A stretch of DNA of 57,465 nt from Acidobacteriota bacterium (GTDB lineage Bacteria; Acidobacteriota; Terriglobia; Terriglobales; Acidobacteriaceae). The stretch spans positions 1 through 57,465 of the forward strand of contig JAJYVU010000016.1 of NCBI GenBank assembly GCA_021791875.1. Reading direction: 5' to 3'. Positions 36,001 to 42,822 of this stretch are shown piece after piece. The notes beneath the pieces were generated by a model. It was not told the DNA's origin, searched no databases, and saw only the letters and a list, made by a program, of their open reading frames with translations. Numbering within the stretch: position 1 is the stretch's first letter; each line of letters opens with the position of its first letter. A program made the translations under genes and the position numbers.

Positions 36001-38079
36001 ATTGTGATCCGGCATGATCGCTGGCTTCCACACCGGTGTAAGGCTCACGCCTGAATTCGTCTCTGCCGCTACAGTTGTCTGACTCAAAGTCACTGACGTA
36101 CCAGATACAGCCACCACCCATGTATTGCTGGGAATTCCTGCCCCGGAGATGGGCGCCCACGGCGCAAAGCCCGTGTTAGAAGCAACTGTAATCACGCTCG
36201 AGTTCGCTGGGAACGTTGCGGTACTCGTAGTCGAGGTAATCGTCGCAATGCCCGATACAGTCGACTTCGCCTGCACTTCAAAACACTCACTTGACGCCGT
36301 GCAACTACCCGACGGGTCGGATGTCACATTGTTGGTAACACTGGTAGCCGCATACAGGCCGTCAAGATCGGTCCCTGTCGTTCCCGCTACCGTGAAGTGC
36401 TGCCCGGCAATGATCGGGGATGTAGAGACCAGTGGGGCATTTCCGCGAACATAGAACGTTGCCGTCGTTCCATTACTGACGGCATAAATCAAACTTCCCC
36501 CATTCCATTCGTGACTTGGATACTTGCCATCCACACAATTGCCCGTCCCGAAACAATAAAACCCCGCGGTGCCATCCGGCTCTGTGACCGTATCTCCGGA
36601 TACTCCGGGAGCAGCGATATTCAATTTCTTGATATGTTGCTCATTTCCTGTCCATATGAGCGGCCATCGAACTGTGTCAATTTCGATATCGGCGCCATAG
36701 GTGCGCTCTGTACCTGCCTCTGTGCTAATCCCTCTTCCGCCCCCTCCCGAAACGTTGATATTCCGGAGAGTAAATCCAGCTGCTCCAATTATGGACAGTT
36801 CCGTGGCTGTATAGTTATGACCGCCAGGAGCGTACACTTGCAGATCCGAAATCAGGCCGCGGCAGTCCCACCCGTCGGGGTGCTGGAAGAGTCCGTACAC
36901 TGTAATGCCATCATCATTGTTAACCGTGGGCTCGAGGATAGTCGCGGCCATTCCATCGCCCTTTAACGTAATGTCACAAGGCATACGCAATGTCCCGTCT
37001 AAGTCATAAATGCCTTGTGGAATATACACTTGAGCAAAATTCTCGGGCGTTGCCGAGTGTGCATAAGCATAGTCCACGGCATTTTCAATCGCCGCTAGGG
37101 AGGGACTTTTGCCTGTGGGATCGGCCGGGCCGGCAGTACCAGCTAGAATCAAGGTTGCGGTAGCCCCTGACGTGCCCCCTCCTGTTATTGTTGGAAGCTG
37201 GGAGGTTGTATATCCGCCTCCAGGGAAATTTATGGAAATCTGAACCTGCCCATTCACACAATAGGCAGTTGCACTAGCCTTGCTGCCGTCCTGTTGATAT
37301 TGCGGCGCTGGAATCGCGACTGTCGGAGCCGAGGTGCAGTTCCCATTTGTAACAGCAATGCCTTCCACGGGCTGCCCTTGGCTGAAGTCGGAATCCTCAA
37401 CGTTGATCCGCGGTCCTTTCGCAATCAGCTCAGGCACCTGTAATGATCCTTGTAGACTCCCCCCGGTCAAGGGAAGATCGGCGGATGCAAGACTGTCCAC
37501 ATAGCGCTTGGTAGCTGCCTGTAACGCAGATGTAGGATCTCCCGCGAGCGTCAACGGGCCTGTCATTGTCCCGCCACCGATGGGGACATAAGTGCTGCTC
37601 AGCGACGCTATGGAGCTGTCCACATAACTCTTACTGACCGATTGCACGGCAACTGTAGCGGGTTCGATCTGTGTCCGTACCGATCCAATACTTGCCGTTC
37701 CCGCTGCCGGCACGACCCAGTATTCCTGATTTACCGTTCCATCGCTCAAATGGTAGACCACCGTGTAGTATGTCCCGGCAGGGTATGCATTCTGGTTTGG
37801 CGCCAGATTCACACTGACAAATCCATCGGCTCCGATCGTCACGCTTGTGCTCCCCGCTGCCACGGCCTGATCACTCGCGGTAGTGAAAGCTGGCCAGCTG
37901 ATCAACATAGTTCCAGACGCAGCCTGTCCGCTCGCCTCATAAACGGTACCCTGCACCGTCGTCGTTGCAACTTGCGCAATTGCCGCCAAAGGTAGGACTA
38001 CCAGCAAGAATAGAAATAGGTACGTTGCTGACCACCTTGCGCTCATCACAGTCGAGGCTAACCCCTCTTTTCGCAACAT
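33070..38079 (-). CDS. Very large secreted tail-fibre-like/beta-helix protein
   Basis: The ATG at 38079, with AAAGGG six bases upstream, gives 1669 residues; the frame extends to 38139. The N-terminus is a Sec signal peptide (WSATYLFLFLLVVLPLAAIAQ). Next come a beta-sandwich segment (TTVQGTVYEASGQAASG), tail-fibre-type units (YVPIGGGTMTGPLTLAGDP, LQAATKRYVDSL), and two pectate-lyase-like right-handed beta-helix regions (about 310-480 and 1200-1450). A C-terminal domain typical of fibres (SGPQTLTLP, TIVKSDTSTNSVTLQ, ending GPDDDWYAY) closes the chain. A fibre with a signal peptide is odd. It may be a phage receptor-binding/depolymerase protein or a captured surface protein. Confidence 0.72.
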   Translation of the reverse strand: MLRKEGLASTVMSARWSATYLFLFLLVVLPLAAIAQVATTTVQGTVYEASGQAASGTMLISWPAFTTASDQAVAAGSTSVTIGADGFVSVNLAPNQNAYPAGTYYTVVYHLSDGTVNQEYWVVPAAGTASIGSVRTQIEPATVAVQSVSKSYVDSSIASLSSTYVPIGGGTMTGPLTLAGDPTSALQAATKRYVDSLASADLPLTGGSLQGSLQVPELIAKGPRINVEDSDFSQGQPVEGIAVTNGNCTSAPTVAIPAPQYQQDGSKASATAYCVNGQVQISINFPGGGYTTSQLPTITGGGTSGATATLILAGTAGPADPTGKSPSLAAIENAVDYAYAHSATPENFAQVYIPQGIYDLDGTLRMPCDITLKGDGMAATILEPTVNNDDGITVYGLFQHPDGWDCRGLISDLQVYAPGGHNYTATELSIIGAAGFTLRNINVSGGGGRGISTEAGTERTYGADIEIDTVRWPLIWTGNEQHIKKLNIAAPGVSGDTVTEPDGTAGFYCFGTGNCVDGKYPSHEWNGGSLIYAVSNGTTATFYVRGNAPLVSTSPIIAGQHFTVAGTTGTDLDGLYAATSVTNNVTSDPSGSCTASSECFEVQAKSTVSGIATITSTTSTATFPANSSVITVASNTGFAPWAPISGAGIPSNTWVVAVSGTSVTLSQTTVAAETNSGVSLTPVWKPAIMPDHNAAVTFASAAGAIDDGSIKPLTYAGCFHAATFGSSISHFYCEGYPLGGQPTVNSALQYSGDPPVTSLVSALGGSAGQFTSVSVVDNSWFQAYINDPQDVLETDAGEIVKIVPQDYLYGNTSPSAYVSGVLRDQFELVTVVMSRNNQMIILARNDYGSTAPAGTIWPAGSQVAEYPQASAGYGPLLFADNHVNVINSPSSNWSDGCNDQTENICGSYIIGSIPNGISTFTTGQAAGQAGISGADVFLLANERWGAEWNASGEPLGQGFVKTVGGGGSVFAAWGGSDAHLGYGNEASTGRLLADGYVNVQGADGSYPYASYTDIDSGVAFNTSNGGETVNPINTWSAGDPLTGSPAGSIIGLQFENSYCYWDTSSATGGHATSRWCFKGGPTALGASSGFEYDTWSGTSWVNQFRLAPSSGGAVNLNVSGNANVAGNLSAAAINGEITVDGTTYTSLNSAWSGALTAANDSGQNQTIRLGPGEFNITATLTEPSNGACISLIGSAGAATAADVTTASTTLNVSTSLSGPIFYAGNTAQAQGCTFRNLNILGNQDATYGFQMEWFRGLMMDTVTVNDTNDEAILLGEESTAGGHQSNFIMRNVTVSYSSAKFTPANRPAYGIHLLKTAIDSYMDDILVRNALTASVYNEGTGNTGNMIHGFGYPYSCTTAPCVNNAASATAPNASYATSYVVYDTGGGGSVWDDTYIDSPAVAGFYIGANGISIRGGHIQWPDLTSFPSANLAYVASGVTNDLLIADVSCLGMSPSANWITYGGASGNPPTFSSVHHLTGCGNYYQALEPAVTTGFSSGGANINDPSGAVPRVWATPLSASANEVAYSAQMYSGYQGDVFQAHFSGVNPFFNVTYQGTVRTNGGLAVSTVINTASSLTLTTANKNVIANAASGPQTLTLPSCYTPMADRMTPTGLELTIVKSDTSTNSVTLQTVSSQTINYRGTAAQTLTISSPGARTLICGPDDDWYAY

Positions 38080-38571
38080 GAAATTCCCTTTCGTCATAAG
38101 TGCCGGCGATTTAGCATCACCCGCGAGAAGCTCTTGCAATAGCCGGCACGGTCACGGGGCATCGTCAAAGAGCAGTTTTCCTTAAAATGGGGCTAACTAT
38201 GGCCTTCTTGTTACATCCGAACGATTACGCACAAATACAACAGAAGCCTGCTAACATCTTGCTCGCACTTTTCGAGTCACATTTACCTATTCCTAAGAAC
38301 ATGCTGCGCGTCCTCACACGTGCATTTATGGCTCTCTACGCCTTCCGGCGGACCGCACATCTCTTGTCAGCTACAGGTCGAAGGTCCGTCTGGAAACCCG
38401 TTCAACGATTTCCGGCAACAAATAAAACAGGGACGCCACTTGGCGTCCCCCTGAAATGTCATCTATAGGTTCAGAATATCAGGTTCCCCGATAATTCCCG
38501 GCACATTTCTTGTCGATTTCTTATGTTATTGATTTCATAGGCGATTACAAAGGGCCAGACTGCGATGTGAG
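38080..38571. other. Intergenic region before the giant fibre gene
   Basis: 492 bp between the giant gene start and the regulator stop. It holds a minus-strand terminator (38420-38451), presumably the end of the regulator transcript, and must contain the promoter of the giant gene, though no clear -35/-10 pair stood out. A plus-strand frame at 38187-38468 has no Shine-Dalgarno and no recognisable product. A 24-bp segment at 38493-38516 recurs near 54958. Confidence 0.6.
38420..38451 (-). terminator. Terminator after the sigma-like regulator
   Basis: Perfect 8-bp stem GGACGCCA/TGGCGTCC with a 2-nt loop; on the minus strand it is followed by CTGTTTTATTTG. It lies about 120 bp past the regulator stop. 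Confidence 0.7.
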
Positions 38572-39033
38572 TCAACAGATAGAGACGTCCAGAATCTCTG
38601 CCTCGATCAGAAGGCCGGTCAGGCAATCGAGCGCCAGCGCGTATTTGCGCCCTACACTCCGCTCGCTTTGCTGCGTCAGCTTTGCTGTTTCTTCGTATGT
38701 GTACTCTTGCAGTGCTATACGGGCAATCAGGTCCTGAGATTCGATATCCAGGCGCTTGAGGCACTTCTCCACATCGAATATGAAGATGATGCAGTCCTCA
38801 AAGGTGCGCAAGCGATAGCTCGATGCACGGCCACGAAAGATACCTGTGCCCAGCAATGACGGTGTTCTTCCCATCTCCATGGAGGCACGCATGTATCGCC
38901 TCAAGAGACCCTCCGTCCGCTTGCGATAAAATGCTGTTCCGCCAAGCTCATTGGACGGATGCCTATGTGCAAATGGCCGCTCTATGCCCGCATCGCTCGC
39001 CCGTATCAGAGGAACCGTCAAAGCTGCGCTCAT
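38572..39033 (-). CDS. Sigma-70-region-4-like helix-turn-helix regulator (phage late-type)
   Basis: This 153-residue protein has an N-terminal basic helix (AFYRKRTEGLLRRYMRASMEMGR) and a C-terminal HTH like sigma region 4 (CLKRLDIESQDLIARIALQEYTYEETAKLTQQSERSVGRKYALALDCLTGLL). It lacks sigma region 2, so it is not a complete sigma factor. Such proteins often control late transcription in phages (ArpU/RinA-like). The ATG at 39033 forms an ATGA overlap with the zinc-ribbon gene. It could alternatively be a diverged small terminase. Confidence 0.65.
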   Translation of the reverse strand: MSAALTVPLIRASDAGIERPFAHRHPSNELGGTAFYRKRTEGLLRRYMRASMEMGRTPSLLGTGIFRGRASSYRLRTFEDCIIFIFDVEKCLKRLDIESQDLIARIALQEYTYEETAKLTQQSERSVGRKYALALDCLTGLLIEAEILDVSIC

Positions 39034-39224
39034 CGCTCACCTCCCGCGCAAACGACAGATCGGACTTTTCGCGACCGCCTGCCCCGCGTCCTCATAGTGG
39101 GCTTCGGAAAATCTTTCATCCGACGCGCGCAATCCGAGCAATAGACGTTGCTGCTGCTCTGACTGCGAATCCAAAGGCAACCACAGCCTTCGCACACTTT
39201 TAAAGAGACCTTCAGATACATCAT
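39030..39224 (-). CDS. Small zinc-ribbon-like protein
   Basis: From ATG 39224 (GGAG nine bases upstream) the product is 64 residues. It has two Cys pairs, VCEGCGCLW and YCSDCARRM, suggesting a zinc ribbon, and a basic C-terminal tail (RTRGRRSRKVRSV). A GTG at 39254 would add ten residues. It is translationally coupled to the sigma-like regulator and is first in this minus-strand unit. Probably nucleic-acid binding. Confidence 0.6.
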   Translation of the reverse strand: MMYLKVSLKVCEGCGCLWIRSQSSSNVYCSDCARRMKDFPKPTMRTRGRRSRKVRSVVCAGGER

Positions 39225-39659
39225 GATTCGCTTCTCCGCGGCAATGACGGTCACTCGGGGCTCGATCTTGCCGATTCCTCAGAAAAAGGGAAAGAGTCCT
39301 CCGCTTATATGCCGGTTCTAGGTTTCGGCGCAATCTTCGGATCACTTTCCGGAAAATCAGTTGGGGGAAAACGCAGACTTGCAACATCGATCGTCACGAT
39401 CTCCGGGGAATGATGCGCACAGTGGAATTTCCACCGGCAGCTTTGCTAGCTGCTGTTTCTACTCATTTGTGCGGATCAGAAAGTGAGCTGACTTTATCGG
39501 CATGGAACCTAGTGGTCAATAAGACAAAGGTCATGTTCTATGGCAGCCGCAAATCGCACATTTAGTGTTACTTATAAAAGTACAGAAGCTTGCGAGTTGC
39601 GGCTTTTCTCGCGGCTAATGAAACAGCAGCCCTGCGTGACTCATTGAAAATCATTCACA
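39225..39659. other. Divergent control region between zinc-ribbon gene and repressor
   Basis: 435 bp between divergent transcription units, the expected place for repressor operators. A region around 39560-39590 is AT-rich and contains TATAAA within an imperfect dyad (TGTTACTTATAAAAGTACA). A short hairpin GCGAG...CTCGC follows near 39592. No confident promoter pair or repeated operator was found, and no gene was seen. Confidence 0.45.
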
Positions 39660-40370
39660 ATGACCTTTTCGCAGCTCCATGAGCGACTGCGCCTTGAAAT
39701 GTGGCGGCGCATCCAACGCGGAGTCGTGACAGGAAAGCTTCTCGCTGCACAAACAGGCCTGCGCCCTTCACATATCTCGAACTTCCTGCATCGCAAGCGA
39801 AAGCTCAGTCTTGCCGCGCTTGACAGACTGCTTGCTGCTCAGCAGATCACCATCCAGGAACTAGCTGGTTTTCCGCCAGAGGGGGACGATCAACCCGACG
39901 GCAACACGGCAGATACGCTGCGCATCCCGCTCATCGTGCAAACCGCCGCCGTCGCACTCCCGCTGATTCCCGCTCGCTCCATCCAGTCGTATATCGCCCT
40001 TCCCTCTGCGGAACTGGACCGGTTCGCACCTCATTATTCAACCGGGCGCCGTTCATGGGAACGCTTCATCGCCGTCCGTGTCACAGGCGATCAGGCAACC
40101 GCGATGGAGCCCCTCCTGCAGGAATTGTCGATCGTCATCGTCGACCGCCATTACAACTCGCTCGTGCCGTTCGCTCCGCCACACCCCAACCTCTACGCAT
40201 TGCGGGTCGGCAACAGACTTCTGCTCCGATACGTTACTTTTGATTCTGATCGGCTGCTGCTGTGTCCACACCGCCTCGATTTCCCGCTCGAGGCCATGGA
40301 AATCCCACCTAACGACTTGCCCTCCGATCTCCTCATCGGTCGAGTATGCCTCTGCATCAGCGAAGTCTGA
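39660..40370 (+). CDS. XRE-family phage-type repressor with degenerate S24 domain
   Basis: This 236-residue protein has an N-terminal HTH (about 22-60; KLLAAQTGLRPSHISNFLHRKRKLS). The C-terminal domain patterned like LexA/CI has FIAVRVTGDQATAMEP, IVIVDRHYNSL and LYALRVGNRLLLRYV. The positions where S24 proteases have catalytic Ser (GDSM) and Lys read GDQATAM and LLLR, so autocleavage is unlikely. It is divergent from the regulators and probably represses the phage-like module. There is no strong Shine-Dalgarno before the ATG. Confidence 0.72.
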   Translation: MTFSQLHERLRLEMWRRIQRGVVTGKLLAAQTGLRPSHISNFLHRKRKLSLAALDRLLAAQQITIQELAGFPPEGDDQPDGNTADTLRIPLIVQTAAVALPLIPARSIQSYIALPSAELDRFAPHYSTGRRSWERFIAVRVTGDQATAMEPLLQELSIVIVDRHYNSLVPFAPPHPNLYALRVGNRLLLRYVTFDSDRLLLCPHRLDFPLEAMEIPPNDLPSDLLIGRVCLCISEV

Positions 40371-40423
40371 AGAGCGCGATGCCGCTCAATTTTGCTAGTA
40401 TCGGCCCCAGAGGAGTCTCACTT

Positions 40424-40648
40424 ATGGAACAGGCGTTTCCAATCGCCAGCCTTTCTCGTCGAAACGAAGATATCGCCCTCGATCTGCTCAAGTTTGTCGT
40501 CACAACCACCGGTGCTGGCCGCTCCGGCGTCGCAGCCCCCGGTTTCGTCAGCTCTGCCACGTCAAAACCTGAAGACCACATCGAGCAACTACTTGAGCTC
40601 TATTCGCGTTGCCTCAAGGCCGTAGAAGGCAAAGGAGACGTCCGCTGA
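40424..40648 (+). CDS. Small conserved-looking protein of unknown function
   Basis: This 74-residue protein starts at ATG 40424 with AGAGGAG eight bases before. It contains IASLSRRNEDIALDLLKFVVTTTGAGR and ends with an amphipathic helix HIEQLLELYSRCLKAVEGKG. No family is recognised. Its TGA stop overlaps the CTG that appears to start the Gfo/Idh gene (CTGA), so the two are coupled. It is probably chromosomal rather than part of the phage module. Confidence 0.65.
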   Translation: MEQAFPIASLSRRNEDIALDLLKFVVTTTGAGRSGVAAPGFVSSATSKPEDHIEQLLELYSRCLKAVEGKGDVR

Positions 40649-41715
40649 ACATCGCCGTAGTCGGTGCCGGAGCTTTCGGACGCAATCATCTGCGGGTCTA
40701 CCGTGAACTGGCCTCCTCAAGGCCAATCACGGATCCCCCCGTACGCGTAACGGCCATCGTCGAGCCCAATCTAAGCCAGGCCGCCTCGTCGCTTTGGCCA
40801 GCAGAGCATCTCCTTCCACCACCAACAACCTTCGACTCCGTGGATGCGTTGCTCGCAGCCCGCGAGCGCGGAGACATCGCCGTCGATGCAGCCTCGGTCT
40901 GTGTCCCTACCACCGCTCACTGCGACGTTACATCCTCCCTCCTTTCGGCCGGTATCGATGTTCTCGTCGAAAAGCCAATCGCCTCCACAGTTGCAGAGGC
41001 CGATCAAATGGTCGCTCTGGCGCTGCACCATTCACGCATACTCCAGGTCGGCCATCTCGAGCGCTTCAATCCTGCCGTTTTGGCTGCGAGTTCCATGCGC
41101 CATCAGCCCATGTTCTTTGAGGCCCACCGGCTCAGCATTTTCAGTCCCCGCGCCTTGGATGTCGATGTAGTCCTGGATCTGATGATTCACGATCTCGATA
41201 TCGTGCTCGATCTGGCACAATCACCGGTTCGCGAAGTTCACGCCGTTGGCCTCCCGATCGTCTCGCCCCAGGTCGATATTTCCAATGTTCGAATCGAATT
41301 CGACTCCGGTTGTGTGGCGAATTTTACCGCCAGCCGCGTCAGCACCGAGCGAGTCCGCAAGCTCCGCTTCTTCCAACCCCACCAGTACATCTCAATCGAC
41401 TACGCCCGCAAAGACCTCTTGGTGATTGACGTCGCACCAGACACATTCCTCGCCGAAGCTGCCTTCTCAGCCAACCATCCTGTAAGCCCCGCGGCTTCGG
41501 CACTTCCTCCCGGTCTTCGCATGCACAAACCCCACGTTCAGGAGGACGAGCCACTCCGCCTGGAAATCGAGTCTTTTCTGGAATGCGTTCGTACGCGCCG
41601 GACGCCGCTCGTAACCGGCGACGACGGCCGCCGTGCTCTTGCTCTTGCCACCCGGATTCATGAGGCAATGTCGGCCCATGCCCGTCGCGCCGGTCTCGAG
41701 CGTTTCATGCTTTAG
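40645..41715 (+). CDS. Gfo/Idh/MocA-family oxidoreductase
   Basis: This NAD(P)-dependent dehydrogenase-like protein begins LNIAVVGAGAFGRNHLRVYRE (Rossmann motif). It has VEKPIASTVAEAD, the sugar-binding VGHLERFNPAV, and DLMIHDLDIVLDL with the conserved acidic/His pair. The GHLERFNPA motif is common in UDP-HexNAc 3-dehydrogenases such as GnnA, but the substrate is unproven. The start appears to be CTG at 40645, seven bases after AAAGGAG and overlapping the previous stop. TTG 40609 (12 codons longer) has no Shine-Dalgarno. Its TAG stop is the first triplet of the inverted-repeat element at 41713. Confidence 0.88.
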   Translation: MNIAVVGAGAFGRNHLRVYRELASSRPITDPPVRVTAIVEPNLSQAASSLWPAEHLLPPPTTFDSVDALLAARERGDIAVDAASVCVPTTAHCDVTSSLLSAGIDVLVEKPIASTVAEADQMVALALHHSRILQVGHLERFNPAVLAASSMRHQPMFFEAHRLSIFSPRALDVDVVLDLMIHDLDIVLDLAQSPVREVHAVGLPIVSPQVDISNVRIEFDSGCVANFTASRVSTERVRKLRFFQPHQYISIDYARKDLLVIDVAPDTFLAEAAFSANHPVSPAASALPPGLRMHKPHVQEDEPLRLEIESFLECVRTRRTPLVTGDDGRRALALATRIHEAMSAHARRAGLERFML

Positions 41716-41829
41716 AGCATTTCCCCTATTGGTATAGACCGAAGAGAGAATCTCAACGCAGCTTTTCCGTTATGAAAAAGCTGCGCTTGGTTGAATTCAG
41801 AAAGTTCACAGGAATAGGGGAATGCTCTA
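41713..41829. repeat. Nested inverted-repeat (MITE-like) element
   Basis: The 117-bp segment is bounded by TAGAGCATTTCCCCTATT (41713-41730) and its complement AATAGGGGAATGCTCTA (41813-41829), 17 of 18 positions matching apart from one extra T. A perfect 10-bp stem CGCAGCTTTT/AAAAGCTGCG (41757-41785) lies near the centre, with a partial GAAT...ATTC dyad outside it. The first three bases are the stop codon of the preceding gene. It could be a non-autonomous mobile element or an extended RNA hairpin between convergent genes. Confidence 0.75.
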
Positions 41830-41872
41830 AGAACTATCTGCGCGACCAAATCAAAGTCCTAACCTCGTTCGC

Positions 41873-42766
41873 CTAGCACTTCTCTCCACGCTCGGCCGCC
41901 ACAGCCGCTCCAACCAGGGTTCGCAGGCGGTCCTCCGGCAGTATCTCCACGGTGTAGCCTTGCAAGGGGCTCATCTTGACCATCTCGTAGAGGTAATGCC
42001 GCAGCGTGTTCAGGTCTAACCGGTCAATGTCGCGTCCCGTGTAGCAGAATCGGCCAGGCCCCTCCAGATGTATCTGAGACGCAGTCGCCGCCGCTAGGGC
42101 GCGGTGCCACAGGTCCACAAAATCTGCGCATCGACGATCCCCGTTCTTCGCCGCCTCAAACACTTCGTCGGGTTCCATATCGAGGAATCGCAGACGCATT
42201 GCTCGATTCCCCATAATCCCTTCCAGATGCCCCTTGCCCCCGCATCCGCAATAGCGTTCCTTCGGGTCAAGCGACACCACCATATGACCGCCCTCCCAGG
42301 CCCCTTCCGTATATGGATAGCGCCCGAACCCAATACCGTTCCCGATCGTCCAGACCCGGATCAGCTTATTGAATTCCTTGCGCGCCGCAGCCACGCCGGC
42401 TGCCGATGCGTCGGCGTCGTTACAGAGACCTACCGGGAAGTCGAATCCGCGTTCCCGCAGTTCAGCGCCCACGTCATTGCAAATGTGCGTGCCTTTGAGC
42501 TGTGGCAAATTAGGAGAATCCTCCAGCACTCCCTGGATTACGATGCCTGGCACAGCCACACCCACGGCCACAATATCGGCGTCCCTCGGAACCAATTCCA
42601 CCACCGCATCGCAGATCAAATGACACAGTTGTTCCTTCGGGATTTCAATAAGGCCGTTTTCATCAAACTCCCTGGGAAGATGAATCGGTTCTCCCACCAG
42701 TTCGTGATGCTCCACCAGCCCCGCGGTGATCTGGTCCGTCAGCACTATCCCTATGGATTTCGCCAT
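41873..42766 (-). CDS. ROK-family sugar kinase
   Basis: This 297-residue protein has the ROK layout: VAVGVAVPGIV, the catalytic Asp in VGLCNDADASAAG, a glycine-rich TIGNGIGFG segment, EGGHMVV and the zinc motif region CGCGGKGHLEG. The third Cys of the usual CGCGxxGC motif is His here, still a possible zinc ligand. The N-terminal ATPase segment is IGIVLTDQITAG, with TDQ in place of the usual DxG, a diverged phosphate loop. Glucokinase or N-acetylhexosamine kinase are options. Convergent with the Gfo/Idh gene. Confidence 0.82.
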   Translation of the reverse strand: MAKSIGIVLTDQITAGLVEHHELVGEPIHLPREFDENGLIEIPKEQLCHLICDAVVELVPRDADIVAVGVAVPGIVIQGVLEDSPNLPQLKGTHICNDVGAELRERGFDFPVGLCNDADASAAGVAAARKEFNKLIRVWTIGNGIGFGRYPYTEGAWEGGHMVVSLDPKERYCGCGGKGHLEGIMGNRAMRLRFLDMEPDEVFEAAKNGDRRCADFVDLWHRALAAATASQIHLEGPGRFCYTGRDIDRLDLNTLRHYLYEMVKMSPLQGYTVEILPEDRLRTLVGAAVAAERGEKC

Positions 42767-42822
42767 GCCCTTGTCCCTCTTCCTGCCTGAACTGCTTGTA
42801 GATCTTTCGCCGTATTTCGTAG

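Noticed and set aside
38187..38468. Possible 93-codon gene in the gap before the giant gene
   Set aside because: No Shine-Dalgarno, no recognisable product, and it runs through the terminator hairpin at 38431-38448.
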